Of a stretch of DNA of 41,446 bases, positions 24,967 through 33,084 are shown piece after piece. The stretch spans positions 1 through 41,446 of IMG/VR virus record IMGVR_UViG_3300025168_000190. One strand, written 5' to 3'. Source of the DNA: a virus. Positions within the stretch are counted from its first letter, which is position 1. Each line of letters opens with the position of its first letter. The position numbers were made by a program, and so were the translations under genes. A model generated the notes under the pieces. It did not search any database and was not told the DNA's origin. It saw only the letters and a list, made by a program, of their open reading frames with translations.

Positions 24967-25397
24967 CATGGAAATATATACTTAAAAACCAAAGACCTGA
25001 TTACCCTGATTTAGATGGTGATGGAGATACTGATGAACCAATGGTAGATGCTCTAGCAACTGTTGAATCTGTTAAAAAAGAAGAAAGTACAATTCTTAAT
25101 GCTTTAGATTCTAAAGAGAAAAAGAAACTTAAAAAGACACTTCAGGCGGCAGAACCATCTGAGTATTTCGGTCAAGACTTTACACAGTTAGGTGACTTAA
25201 TTGGGATGATGGAAGAACTTGATTTGGTTAAAGATGATAATAAGATGAAAAAGAAGATGAAATCTATTGGGGAGCAAAACGTTGATATGGTCGCTACTGC
25301 GAGCAAACTCCGTAAGCAGTACGAACAACTGTATCGACAAGTAAGAAAAGTAGTATATCCAAAGAGTGCTGGTAGTTTAAGAGATGATGAAAAATGA
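24963..25397 (+). CDS. tagged protein (MTWKYILK) with DxDxD loop, 144 residues
   Basis: The tag is followed by DYPDLDGDGDTDEPM (residues 13-27), an acidic loop like those that bind calcium in dockerin-type and thrombospondin-type repeats. The rest is helical with coiled-coil spacing (ATASKLRKQYEQLYRQVRKV). Overlaps the 1090-residue gene by ATGA, where the end of that gene carries its own C-terminal tag. Function unknown. Confidence 0.84.
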   Translation: MTWKYILKNQRPDYPDLDGDGDTDEPMVDALATVESVKKEESTILNALDSKEKKKLKKTLQAAEPSEYFGQDFTQLGDLIGMMEELDLVKDDNKMKKKMKSIGEQNVDMVATASKLRKQYEQLYRQVRKVVYPKSAGSLRDDEK

Positions 25398-25624
25398 GTT
25401 GGGAAAAGATATTAAAAGAAATAACAAGAGGTAAATCATCATTTGATAATTTAATGGAAGCATTACATGATGAATTAAAAACCCCACCCAATTTAGACGA
25501 TGAAGGTTATGAGATTTTAGAAGCATCTCTTCTAAAAGTTTTTCGTAAACTCCAACAGATGAAAGAAGATATAGAGAAAGAGGCGGCAGGTACTTTAGGA
25601 GATGACCCCATTATAGAAATGTAA
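25394..25624 (+). CDS. tagged protein (MSWEKILK), 76 residues
   Basis: Helical acidic protein: tag, basic link, then two helices (FDNLMEALHDELKTPP, LEASLLKVFRKLQQMKEDIEKEA). ATGA overlap with the previous gene. Function unknown. Confidence 0.84.
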   Translation: MSWEKILKEITRGKSSFDNLMEALHDELKTPPNLDDEGYEILEASLLKVFRKLQQMKEDIEKEAAGTLGDDPIIEM

Positions 25625-25643
25625 ATAGGAAATAGTGAATAAT

Positions 25644-25880
25644 ATGACAGAAGAAACTAATGAAATGATGGACTTGCTAAAAGAATTAGTAGGTAGAGTA
25701 AAACAAATAGAAAAGACAGTTTATAATAATGATAACTTGTTAATGAAATCAGGGATGGTTACAACTAATACTCCCGTTCCAGCAATGGGTAAAAGGTCAG
25801 ATGTTCCAGATTCAGATACAATTGCTAAGATGAGTTGGGATGATATAAACGATTTAGTTAGTAGATTAGGCGGTGAATGA
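25644..25880 (+). CDS. 78-residue protein with scaffold-like C-terminus
   Basis: The ATG at 25644 follows AGTGAAT; a GTG at 25635 is possible. The first half is a short coiled coil (MMDLLKELVGRVKQIEKTV). The C-terminus, DSDTIAKMSWDDINDLVSRL, matches the last residues of the protease-scaffold fusion (SSDEIAKMDWSDINALVERL) in most positions and contains the tag core S-W-D-D-I. It looks like a free copy of the scaffold's capsid-contact peptide, perhaps a competitor, accessory scaffold or regulator of assembly. Confidence 0.82.
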   Translation: MTEETNEMMDLLKELVGRVKQIEKTVYNNDNLLMKSGMVTTNTPVPAMGKRSDVPDSDTIAKMSWDDINDLVSRLGGE

Positions 25881-25881
25881 T

Positions 25882-26070
25882 ATGACAAATGAAAAAACAA
25901 AATATATGGATGACTTAGCCAAATTTGTAATTGGTGAAGAAATGAAAATTAAAAGAACTAAAGGTGAAAAAGATAAAACTAAACCTTTAGGAGTTGGGCA
26001 TCTTGCTGATGAAGCAAAAGGTACTAGCGTCAAAGAAGGAAAAAGAGAATACGCCAGTGGACATAAGTAA
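25882..26070 (+). CDS. 62-residue basic protein
   Basis: The ATG at 25882 follows GGTGAATGAT and starts just after the preceding stop. A short helix (YMDDLAKFVIGEEMKIKR) leads to a lysine/glycine-rich, probably disordered tail. No tag; function unknown. Confidence 0.75.
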   Translation: MTNEKTKYMDDLAKFVIGEEMKIKRTKGEKDKTKPLGVGHLADEAKGTSVKEGKREYASGHK

Positions 26071-26081
26071 GGTGGTTTTGT

Positions 26082-28550
26082 GTGCCTCTCTTACTTCAAA
26101 AAGATAAAGACCCTTTAACTAGTAGGGTAATTCAATTTTTTGAAAAAATGAGAATGTCATACTTATCTGCTTTATCAGATAAGAAAACTTATGGTAAAAA
26201 ATGGGTAGGGGAAATTAAAACTCTTAGAAAACAATGGGATGACATAGATGACTTTGCTCAGGTAATTAAAGAAAATATAACTGAGAAAGAATTATTCTCA
26301 GATGAAGCAGAGAATATTGAAAGTGATACTGCTAGGAACATTTATGAGCAAGTAAAAGAATTGAGATATTCTTCTGAATTAATTAAAGACCCTTTTTCTA
26401 AAAAGTATAGGGATGAAGTATTAGATAAATTAATGGAAGATGTATCACTATTTGCTAAATTTATACATTGGGCAATTAGAGTACACGATAAGGCGTTAAG
26501 TGATGAAGCGTGGAAAGAACATGAATTAGAACCAGATACAATTACAGCAGAATTTACAGGGTTAAACCTTTCAGAAAAAGATGTTATTGATTTTATTGTT
26601 GAGCATTATGGGGATGGGAAAGATACTAAACGTATAGAAGGTAAATTTAAGGCGGCAAAAAAACTATTAGAAAAAATATATGTTTCTCACCACAGTAAAC
26701 CTACTTGGGATAATCTTGTTAGTTTTAAAAAGGCTCAAAAAGCAGAATCACATTTTTTAGTTCCTAATAAACCAATGTATCGTATTTTTGAAATAGAAGA
26801 TTTAAAGGAGTTACAAGGGTTTACTGGTAAATGGGTAGTCCAAGAAAAATATGACGGAATGAGAATTCAGATTCATAAGATAGATGAGCAAATTAAAATT
26901 TATTCTTTTGATGGTGATGATATAACTAGTAAATGCCCAGAGCAAGTTAAAGTAATGAAAGCCAAACATTTTGGTGACTGTATTCTTGATGCTGAGTTAA
27001 TGTTATTTGAAGGTAAAAATAATTTACCTAGAGCAAGAGTAATTGATTATATTATTAAAGATGAAAAATCTGATTTTATTTTAAAAGCCCATGTGTTTGA
27101 TATTATGCGGCACGAAGATGAAGAAACTCACGATAATGAATTGTCACAAAGACTTACTACTTTATTTAATAATTACTCTACTCATTCAGATGAGATGTTA
27201 GCCTTCCCATCTAAGAAAGATACTAGGTATGCAGATTCAATAAAGGAAGTAAAGGAATATGCAGAAGAGATAATGGAAATACCTACTGCTGAAGGGGTAG
27301 TAATAAAAGACATTACTTCTACTTATTTTATTGGAACTAAGAAAAATCCTAAATGGATAAAGTGGAAAAAGTTTGTTGATTTAGATTTAATCGTTTTAGA
27401 TAAAACTGCTAAATCTGATAAATCAATATATACTTTAGGTGCTGGTCCTATAACAGAAACAGAATTTAAAAATGTTAAAACTATTGACGATAGAGTATAT
27501 TTAGATGTAGGTAAAACTTCCCCAACTAGTATTAATGTAGATATTGGAGAAATAATTAGAGTTAAAATTGATAGTGTTAAGGCTGATAAAAAGAATGGGT
27601 ACAAGATAATATCTGCTAAAGCAATAGAAATACCAGAAGTAGAACTTCCAGAAAAATTAATTACCTTAGAGTTTTTAACAAAAGATACTAAGAAATCTTT
27701 GAATTATGATATTAAGGCTTTAGAAAAAGGGTATTCACTTACAGATACAATTCATGGAGATGCTACTGTTATTCTTAAATCCAATTTAGATGGGTTTTCT
27801 TTTTATGGATTTGAAGAAAATAATCTTATGGCTAAAAATGCAATTTTGGATATTGATATTTGGAAGGAACAAATAGAAGATATGTTAAAAACTCAGAAGG
27901 CTAAATTTAGAATAGCAGTTAAAAATTTCTTAATGAAAGAAAATGAAGGGGTTTCTTATTCTAAGATAGAAGAGTTTGTTTCTAAGAATCATCTAAAGGA
28001 ACTTAATAATTTGTTTGATAATAAGTCTAAAAAATTAAAAGATTGGTTAAAACAATTAGAAGACATTACTTATAATAGAGAAGAAGATAAGTTTTATGCT
28101 GAGAGTGATATGATAGAAAAATATGAAACTCCTGAACAATATCGAAAAGGGGAATTCAAAGTATATCATAAGGAAGATGGTAATTTATCTATTATGTTTA
28201 AGTTAGATGAGGAACTTATAGGTTGGGAAATAGATATAGAAGAAGAGGATGATATATTCTCCTTATTTGGTAAATCTGGTAAATTCCCTGCACAGGTAGA
28301 AAATAAATTTAGAAAAGGGAAACTAATAGATTCTGGTGAAGTTAAATTGGGAGTACAGAAAAATGGCTATCATGAATATTTCTTAGAAGGGAATAAGTTT
28401 GAAACTAAATTCCATGTTAGAGTTATCCCAGTTAAAGGTGAAAGTAAGTGGCTCGCTTGGACTGGAGTTGAAACTAAACCTGTAGACCCTGACACAGATA
28501 AAGGTGTTTGGGATATAAAAGAAGACAAGTATTCTGGATTAGAATTTTAG
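26082..28550 (+). CDS. ATP-dependent DNA ligase with extra domains
   Basis: Seals nicks in DNA through a lysine-AMP intermediate. Motifs: EKYDGMR with the nucleophile Lys256, DAELMLFEG (motif III, near 303-311), HVFDIM (IIIa), EGVVIKD (IV, 404-410) and WIKWKK (V, 425-430), followed by an OB-fold region to about 530. At 822 residues it is much longer than a minimal ligase: a helical N-terminal domain of about 220 residues and an acidic C-terminal region of about 290 residues are extra. The C-terminal part has strands (LSIMFKLDEELIGWEIDIE) that faintly recall phosphoesterase-type modules, without a clear match. GTG start with AAGGTGG. Its place between cassette genes and the capsid protease is unusual. 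Confidence 0.9.
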   Translation: MPLLLQKDKDPLTSRVIQFFEKMRMSYLSALSDKKTYGKKWVGEIKTLRKQWDDIDDFAQVIKENITEKELFSDEAENIESDTARNIYEQVKELRYSSELIKDPFSKKYRDEVLDKLMEDVSLFAKFIHWAIRVHDKALSDEAWKEHELEPDTITAEFTGLNLSEKDVIDFIVEHYGDGKDTKRIEGKFKAAKKLLEKIYVSHHSKPTWDNLVSFKKAQKAESHFLVPNKPMYRIFEIEDLKELQGFTGKWVVQEKYDGMRIQIHKIDEQIKIYSFDGDDITSKCPEQVKVMKAKHFGDCILDAELMLFEGKNNLPRARVIDYIIKDEKSDFILKAHVFDIMRHEDEETHDNELSQRLTTLFNNYSTHSDEMLAFPSKKDTRYADSIKEVKEYAEEIMEIPTAEGVVIKDITSTYFIGTKKNPKWIKWKKFVDLDLIVLDKTAKSDKSIYTLGAGPITETEFKNVKTIDDRVYLDVGKTSPTSINVDIGEIIRVKIDSVKADKKNGYKIISAKAIEIPEVELPEKLITLEFLTKDTKKSLNYDIKALEKGYSLTDTIHGDATVILKSNLDGFSFYGFEENNLMAKNAILDIDIWKEQIEDMLKTQKAKFRIAVKNFLMKENEGVSYSKIEEFVSKNHLKELNNLFDNKSKKLKDWLKQLEDITYNREEDKFYAESDMIEKYETPEQYRKGEFKVYHKEDGNLSIMFKLDEELIGWEIDIEEEDDIFSLFGKSGKFPAQVENKFRKGKLIDSGEVKLGVQKNGYHEYFLEGNKFETKFHVRVIPVKGESKWLAWTGVETKPVDPDTDKGVWDIKEDKYSGLEF

Positions 28551-28554
28551 GAAT

Positions 28555-28587
28555 AATTAATATAGTTAATTCTAAAGACTAGTAAGT
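28555..28587 (+). promoter_or_regulatory. candidate late promoter before the protease-capsid genes
   Basis: The TATA-like TTAATATAG (28557-28565), within the near-palindrome ATTAATATAGTTAAT, is centred about 27 bases before the ATG at 28588. No ribosome site precedes that ATG, so a leaderless transcript starting at the ATG is the simple reading. It would give the protease, scaffold and capsid genes their own strong promoter. Confidence 0.5.
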
Positions 28588-29916
28588 ATGAGTGAAAGCG
28601 TTGTTCTAAAAGCAGTTAACCCAATTAGAAATGATTCCTTTAGTATTTTAAAGTCTGATGATTTAATTATAGGTGGATATGCTTCTATTGAAATGGTAGA
28701 TAAACAAAATGATTTGATTACTTTAGATGCTTTAGGAGAAGCCGTAAATAAGTATATGAAAATTACTAAGTTTAGAAATGTAATGACTAATCATTCTAAT
28801 GTTCAAGTAGGAGAAGTTATTCCACAATATAGAGATACTAATGGTAAGTTGTGGAAAACATCAGTGGATGATGTAGGTTTCTTCGTAGTAATTAAATTAA
28901 GAGAAGATATAGAAAAGGCTAAAGAAGTGGGTCGTGAAATAAGAGATGGTACTCTTCGTTCTTTCAGTATTGGAGGACAAGCATTAGAAAAGAAAAAGAA
29001 AGTTCATAAGGAATATGGAGATTATAATGAAATATCTAAATTAGAGTTACATGAAGTTACCATTTGTGAAAAGGGTATTAACCCTGAAGCAAAATTTGAT
29101 ATTCTAAAAATGGATAAAACTGATAATGCAACTGAAATAGAAAAAGCATTAGAAGAATTAAATAAAACTTTAGAGAAGATAAATGAAACTACACTGCCAG
29201 ATGGCGAGGAATCTAAAGGGGATATTAGTGATGGAAAAGCAGAAATTACGGAAAAGCATATAAAGAAGGTTCTTAGAAATGTTAACTCATCCGATGGAGG
29301 AACAGAAATGTCAGACCTAAATAAAGAAGAATATATGGACACAGAAGAAGTCGAAGCGCAAGACGCTGAGATGGAAGAGAAGGCAATGGGAGATAATCCT
29401 AATATGCCTGAAGAAGAAATGGAAAATATGGATATGGAAGCAAAATCTAAACCAGATTTGGCTACAGGCCAAGTAGAAGCGGGAAATGCTGGTGATTATG
29501 TTGATGATGCTCACCCACAACTCGATGGAAAATACATGGCTAAGTTCGATGACCAATCTACATTAGATTTATCTGCTGAAAATCTTGAAAAGGCTTATTC
29601 AGAATTTAAAGCAGAACAACTTGAGAAGGCGGCTTATGAAGCAGTAAAGAACAAGTTCCAAACAAGATTTGATTCAGAAATGGTTGCTAAAACAGAAGAA
29701 ATTGCAAAATCTAACTACGATGCACAAGCAGAAGTAGCAGAATTAAAGGAGCAATTTAGTTCACTTTTAAAATCATTAACAGAAGAAAAACAAACTGTAA
29801 TTAGAAAACAAGAAGAAGTAGTTGCAGAACTTAACATTCCATCAAGTGATGAAATCGCTAAAATGGACTGGAGCGATATAAATGCTCTAGTAGAAAGGCT
29901 TGAGGGCCAAATTTAA
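28588..29916 (+). CDS. prohead protease fused to scaffold
   Basis: Residues about 24-175 form a prohead-protease domain of the HK97/XkdF-like type: IIGGYASIEMVDKQND, NVMTNHSNVQVGEV with the probable catalytic His69, and LRSFSIGGQA with the probable catalytic Ser125/127, then ELHEVTICEKGINPEAKF. Residues about 180-442 are acidic and helical (EEEMENMDMEAK, then a coiled coil), typical of an internal scaffold. The scaffold holds the capsid protein during assembly and is later digested by the protease. The extreme C-terminus, IAKMDWSDINALVERLEGQI, resembles the tag core W-x-D-I and the end of the 78-residue protein at 25644. Confidence 0.88.
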   Translation: MSESVVLKAVNPIRNDSFSILKSDDLIIGGYASIEMVDKQNDLITLDALGEAVNKYMKITKFRNVMTNHSNVQVGEVIPQYRDTNGKLWKTSVDDVGFFVVIKLREDIEKAKEVGREIRDGTLRSFSIGGQALEKKKKVHKEYGDYNEISKLELHEVTICEKGINPEAKFDILKMDKTDNATEIEKALEELNKTLEKINETTLPDGEESKGDISDGKAEITEKHIKKVLRNVNSSDGGTEMSDLNKEEYMDTEEVEAQDAEMEEKAMGDNPNMPEEEMENMDMEAKSKPDLATGQVEAGNAGDYVDDAHPQLDGKYMAKFDDQSTLDLSAENLEKAYSEFKAEQLEKAAYEAVKNKFQTRFDSEMVAKTEEIAKSNYDAQAEVAELKEQFSSLLKSLTEEKQTVIRKQEEVVAELNIPSSDEIAKMDWSDINALVERLEGQI

Positions 29917-29930
29917 GGAGAGGATGAAGA

Positions 29931-31289
29931 ATGACAAAATATATAAACACAATGAAAGACTTAGAAAACGCTACTTACGGTGGCAGTGGAAATGCAGGTA
30001 GTAATAATTTATTGAAGGCGGCTGGAATAGTTGGTAGTCTAGGTAGTGGATTTACTGGTTCTAGTGCAGATGCATTAACACTTAACGGAACTGCCGCAAC
30101 TTCAATGGCTAACCTTTACAATATGGTTTACGGTCAAAAAGTTTGGGCAATGATTAACCAAGAAATAAACCCATTATCTGTTTTACCTAAAAGACCATAC
30201 ACAACAAGTGGATGGAGAGTAATGACAGCAAGACCTCAAGGTGGTAGTGCGGCCGCTTTCTCAGTTAATACAACAACTGGAAATGCTCAAGGTAATGCTT
30301 CCCCTGATGCTGACTTAATTGGTGGCGTTGGAGAAAATGAAGCATTAGACAGTACACAATTAGAAGCACTTGCTCCTGAATATGCTACTCTATACATGAA
30401 CCCAAAGATTGTTGCTCACATGTTTGATTACAGTGAATTAGCGGCAGAAATGGCAAAGATTGATGACGGTGTTGGAGACTTAAGAAAACTTATCCGTGAA
30501 GATATGGGTAAATTCCATGCAGAATCACAATCTAAAATGATGGTTATGCCTTTAGAGTTATACGACAGTTTTGGTGCTGATACATCAAGCGGAAGAATCC
30601 GTGAAAACTATACATCATTACTGAAAATTGTAAGTTCATTTGCTGAATTAGCAGATACAACTGGTATTCACAATATTTCTGCTATTGGTGCAACATCAAA
30701 CTATGCAACAACTGATGATGATGCTAAAATCCTTTACGGAGCAACTCGTAGTGCGGCATCTTACTTAGATGCAGAAGTTAACTTTGGTGGAAGTTACGCA
30801 ACTGCTGGTAGAGTATTAACATTAAGCATAATAAACAGTACAATCCAAGGACTAAGATTGAATGGTGGAACTCCTAAAGTTATTCTAACAGGATATGACA
30901 CAATTCAAGCAATCTCTGACTTGTTACAAAGCCAAGAAAGATTCATGGACGCTAAAGAAATTATACCAACTCACGGTGGAGTAAAAGGTGTAAAGGGTGC
31001 AGAAGTTGGATTCAGAGTTGCAACATACTATGACATCCCACTAATCCCTTGTAAAGATATGTCTACTACTGGTGGCTATTCAGGAACTAAACTTTCTGAT
31101 ATGTTATTACTAGACACTGACCACTTATGGTTTGCTACAATGAAACCAACTCAATACTTTGAAGATGGTATCAGTCATGGAAACCCATTCGGTGTTGGTG
31201 TACTTGGAAACAGAGGACTTTACCGCACAATGGGTGAAACTGGATGTACTTTCTTTAAAGGACAAGGAAAGATTACTAACTTATTCTGA
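29931..31289 (+). CDS. major capsid protein, HK97-type (by context)
   Basis: Forms the icosahedral shell. Evidence: position directly after the protease-scaffold gene, 452 residues, glycine/serine/alanine-rich mobile N-terminus, then PLSVLPKRPYTTSGWRVMTARP, a long E-loop-like and helical middle (FDYSELAAEMAKID, REDMGKFHAESQSKMM) and a C-terminal beta-rich end with YYDIPLIPCKDM and LLLDTDHLWF, as in HK97-fold capsid proteins. Codons are more uniform than in neighbours, as expected for a highly expressed gene. Ribosome site GGAGAGGATGA. Confidence 0.85.
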   Translation: MTKYINTMKDLENATYGGSGNAGSNNLLKAAGIVGSLGSGFTGSSADALTLNGTAATSMANLYNMVYGQKVWAMINQEINPLSVLPKRPYTTSGWRVMTARPQGGSAAAFSVNTTTGNAQGNASPDADLIGGVGENEALDSTQLEALAPEYATLYMNPKIVAHMFDYSELAAEMAKIDDGVGDLRKLIREDMGKFHAESQSKMMVMPLELYDSFGADTSSGRIRENYTSLLKIVSSFAELADTTGIHNISAIGATSNYATTDDDAKILYGATRSAASYLDAEVNFGGSYATAGRVLTLSIINSTIQGLRLNGGTPKVILTGYDTIQAISDLLQSQERFMDAKEIIPTHGGVKGVKGAEVGFRVATYYDIPLIPCKDMSTTGGYSGTKLSDMLLLDTDHLWFATMKPTQYFEDGISHGNPFGVGVLGNRGLYRTMGETGCTFFKGQGKITNLF

Positions 31290-31299
31290 GGTGATTTAG

Positions 31300-31680
31300 T
31301 TGACACAACAATTCATAACAATAATTGAAGACCATAAAGGTAGCACTGCTCCTAGAGTTTCAGGAGATGAGTACTTTGTGGACTGTTTTGTAAAGATGAC
31401 TGTTTACCATGATGCAGATGTGATTAATGCTTCTGATGTAGGATTAAGTAGAATTACAGCCGCAACAATAACAGGAACAACTGCTGGCGTTTCTGATGGT
31501 AGTATGGCGACTGGTTTTTACATTCAAGTCCCTACCGCTAATGTTGCCACTGGTCTTTATACAAGCACTAGTAGTATCAAAATAGCCTTGTTTGATAATG
31601 ATGGCGATTGCACCTTATTAAGCAATGCAACTAACATGGATGATATGACATTTAGACTTCGTATTTACGGATTAATCTGA
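31300..31680 (+). CDS. candidate capsid decoration protein, 126 residues
   Basis: TTG start supported by GAGGTGATTTAG. The protein is beta-rich, with many threonine, serine and glycine residues and acidic side chains (TAATITGTTAGVSDGSMATG), no membrane segment. Immediately after the capsid gene, such proteins are often decoration or head-surface proteins. No family recognised. Confidence 0.65.
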   Translation: MTQQFITIIEDHKGSTAPRVSGDEYFVDCFVKMTVYHDADVINASDVGLSRITAATITGTTAGVSDGSMATGFYIQVPTANVATGLYTSTSSIKIALFDNDGDCTLLSNATNMDDMTFRLRIYGLI

Positions 31681-31691
31681 GGGCGATACCT

Positions 31692-32087
31692 TTGGCGAAA
31701 GCAACCCTTTTGGAACCAACCTTACAGGCTGGTGGAAGTTTTACTACTTTAGAAGGAATTCTTTTGGAAGTAGGAGTTGAAACTGAAATATCTACTCATA
31801 ACGCTATGATATATATGAAATCTAAAAACATCAAAATTGAATTTGAGGATAATGATTTTAAAAATATGCCTGAAGCAGTTTTAGAAAATATGTCTAAAAA
31901 ACTAAAAATAGATGTAAAAGATGTTAAAACAGCAGTTCTTCCTAAGAAAACTGTTACTGCTAAAGTAACTAAAACTCTTAAATCTACTCTAAGTAGTAAG
32001 CCTAAACCTAAATTGGTAGAAAAAGAAGTAGAGGAAATACCTTTAGTAGATGAAAACCCTACAGAGGAAGTAGTTTCTAACGATTAA
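31692..32087 (+). CDS. 131-residue protein, folded start and K/P/E tail
   Basis: TTG start after GAGGGCGATACC. The N-terminal 75 residues look like a small domain (LLEPTLQAGGSFTTLEGILLE, IKIEFEDNDF, LENMSKKLKIDVKDV); the remainder is a lysine/proline/glutamate linker. The arrangement recalls small head-completion or capsid-linker proteins, but no family is recognised. Confidence 0.72.
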   Translation: MAKATLLEPTLQAGGSFTTLEGILLEVGVETEISTHNAMIYMKSKNIKIEFEDNDFKNMPEAVLENMSKKLKIDVKDVKTAVLPKKTVTAKVTKTLKSTLSSKPKPKLVEKEVEEIPLVDENPTEEVVSND

Positions 32088-32134
32088 TTTATACCCTGTG
32101 AGTATTTAGCACCCTTTAACGAGGAGAGAAAAGT

Positions 32135-32452
32135 ATGGCTGGAATTGGTGGATGTAGAAGTAGTGGGGCAATATCAGCCGACACTCAAATTATAGTGGGG
32201 CAAGGCAAAGTAATGAGCATTCATGGAATGGCTACTGGTACTGATACTGCATTAATTCATCTTTATGATGTAGCATCTTCAGGAGATGCGGCCGCATCTA
32301 ATATGATAGGAATGTTATATGTTAATACAGTAGCAAGGGGCACTTCTTATGCGGAAGCGGATTTACATGGGGTTTTATTTAAATTAGGACTTTATGCAGA
32401 TGTAACTGATGTCTCTGGGACTGGTACTATTTTTACTGTAGAGTTTAATTAA
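32135..32452 (+). CDS. candidate head or fibre protein, 105 residues
   Basis: The ATG follows GAGGAGAG. Beta-rich and alanine/glycine-rich, similar in style to the 126-residue protein at 31300 (IIVGQGKVMSIHGMATGTDTALIHLYDV). A probable surface or head-associated protein. A TATA-like TTTATACC lies about 40 bases upstream (32087-32094), so a separate transcript is possible. Confidence 0.7.
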   Translation: MAGIGGCRSSGAISADTQIIVGQGKVMSIHGMATGTDTALIHLYDVASSGDAAASNMIGMLYVNTVARGTSYAEADLHGVLFKLGLYADVTDVSGTGTIFTVEFN

Positions 32453-32468
32453 ATAAGAGGGATATAAA

Positions 32469-32852
32469 ATGGCGGCAATAGATAAAGATACGAGACTAAT
32501 AATGACTATAATGTATGTAGGTGCAATGGCTGGAATGAATGTTTATTTCTATTCAGTTTATGGTGCTGATTTACCATTTACTGCCTTTACACATGCGGTA
32601 TTATTCAGTCTAATTACAGTTGGAGTTATTATGCTTCAGAAATCATTATTTGATATGGTAGTAAATGAAAGATTTGAAATGTGGTTACTTAACAGAAAGA
32701 TTGACCTTTATTGGGAAAAGAAAGCCAGAGATGAAGCCCAAAGAAAGAAAATTAAAGACTCTATTGCTCAAAGAAATCTAACTTATTATAGCGGCCCCCA
32801 ACAAGGGTATGAGGATGCAGTTCCAGAAGCGTTTCTAAAGGCGTTAGAATGA
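32469..32852 (+). CDS. membrane protein, 127 residues, two membrane spans
   Basis: Two hydrophobic segments, residues about 9-30 (LIMTIMYVGAMAGMNVYFYS) and 36-57 (PFTAFTHAVLFSLITVGVIM), are followed by a charged cytoplasmic-type tail of 65 residues with a basic helix (RKIDLYWEKKARDEAQRKK). First gene of a trio with another membrane protein and an Arf-like GTPase, closely spaced and co-directional. A membrane protein inside the head-gene block is unusual. Function unknown. Confidence 0.83.
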   Translation: MAAIDKDTRLIMTIMYVGAMAGMNVYFYSVYGADLPFTAFTHAVLFSLITVGVIMLQKSLFDMVVNERFEMWLLNRKIDLYWEKKARDEAQRKKIKDSIAQRNLTYYSGPQQGYEDAVPEAFLKALE

Positions 32853-32864
32853 AGGTGATAGCCT

Positions 32865-33083
32865 TTGTTAGATAGACTCTTAGGGGTAGATGAACAGTCT
32901 TTGGCTTATGATTTATCTAGGGCGCACTCAGCAGATGTTTTCTTTTTGAGAATTAGAGCCTATATTTGGGGAGGAATAACAGGTGTTGTTTGTTTTTTAC
33001 TTGGTAATCTTTTAGGACATTTTGATATAGATTTACTTAGAATGAGTATTAATAGTGTTAAAGAGATTTTTGGGTGGGTTTAA
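32865..33083 (+). CDS. small membrane protein, 72 residues
   Basis: TTG start after GAAGGTGATAGCC. One clear hydrophobic span at residues about 33-50 (YIWGGITGVVCFLLGNLLG) and an amphipathic N-terminal helix (LDRLLGVDEQSLAYDLSRAH). Its stop codon is one base before the GTG start of the GTPase gene, implying coupled translation. Function unknown; a membrane partner of the GTPase is an inference from position. Confidence 0.8.
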   Translation: MLDRLLGVDEQSLAYDLSRAHSADVFFLRIRAYIWGGITGVVCFLLGNLLGHFDIDLLRMSINSVKEIFGWV

Positions 33084-33084
33084 T

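Noticed and set aside
27640-28550. LigD-type phosphoesterase domain at the C-terminus of the ligase
   Set aside because: Only vague strand similarity; the histidine and aspartate pattern of that domain was not found.
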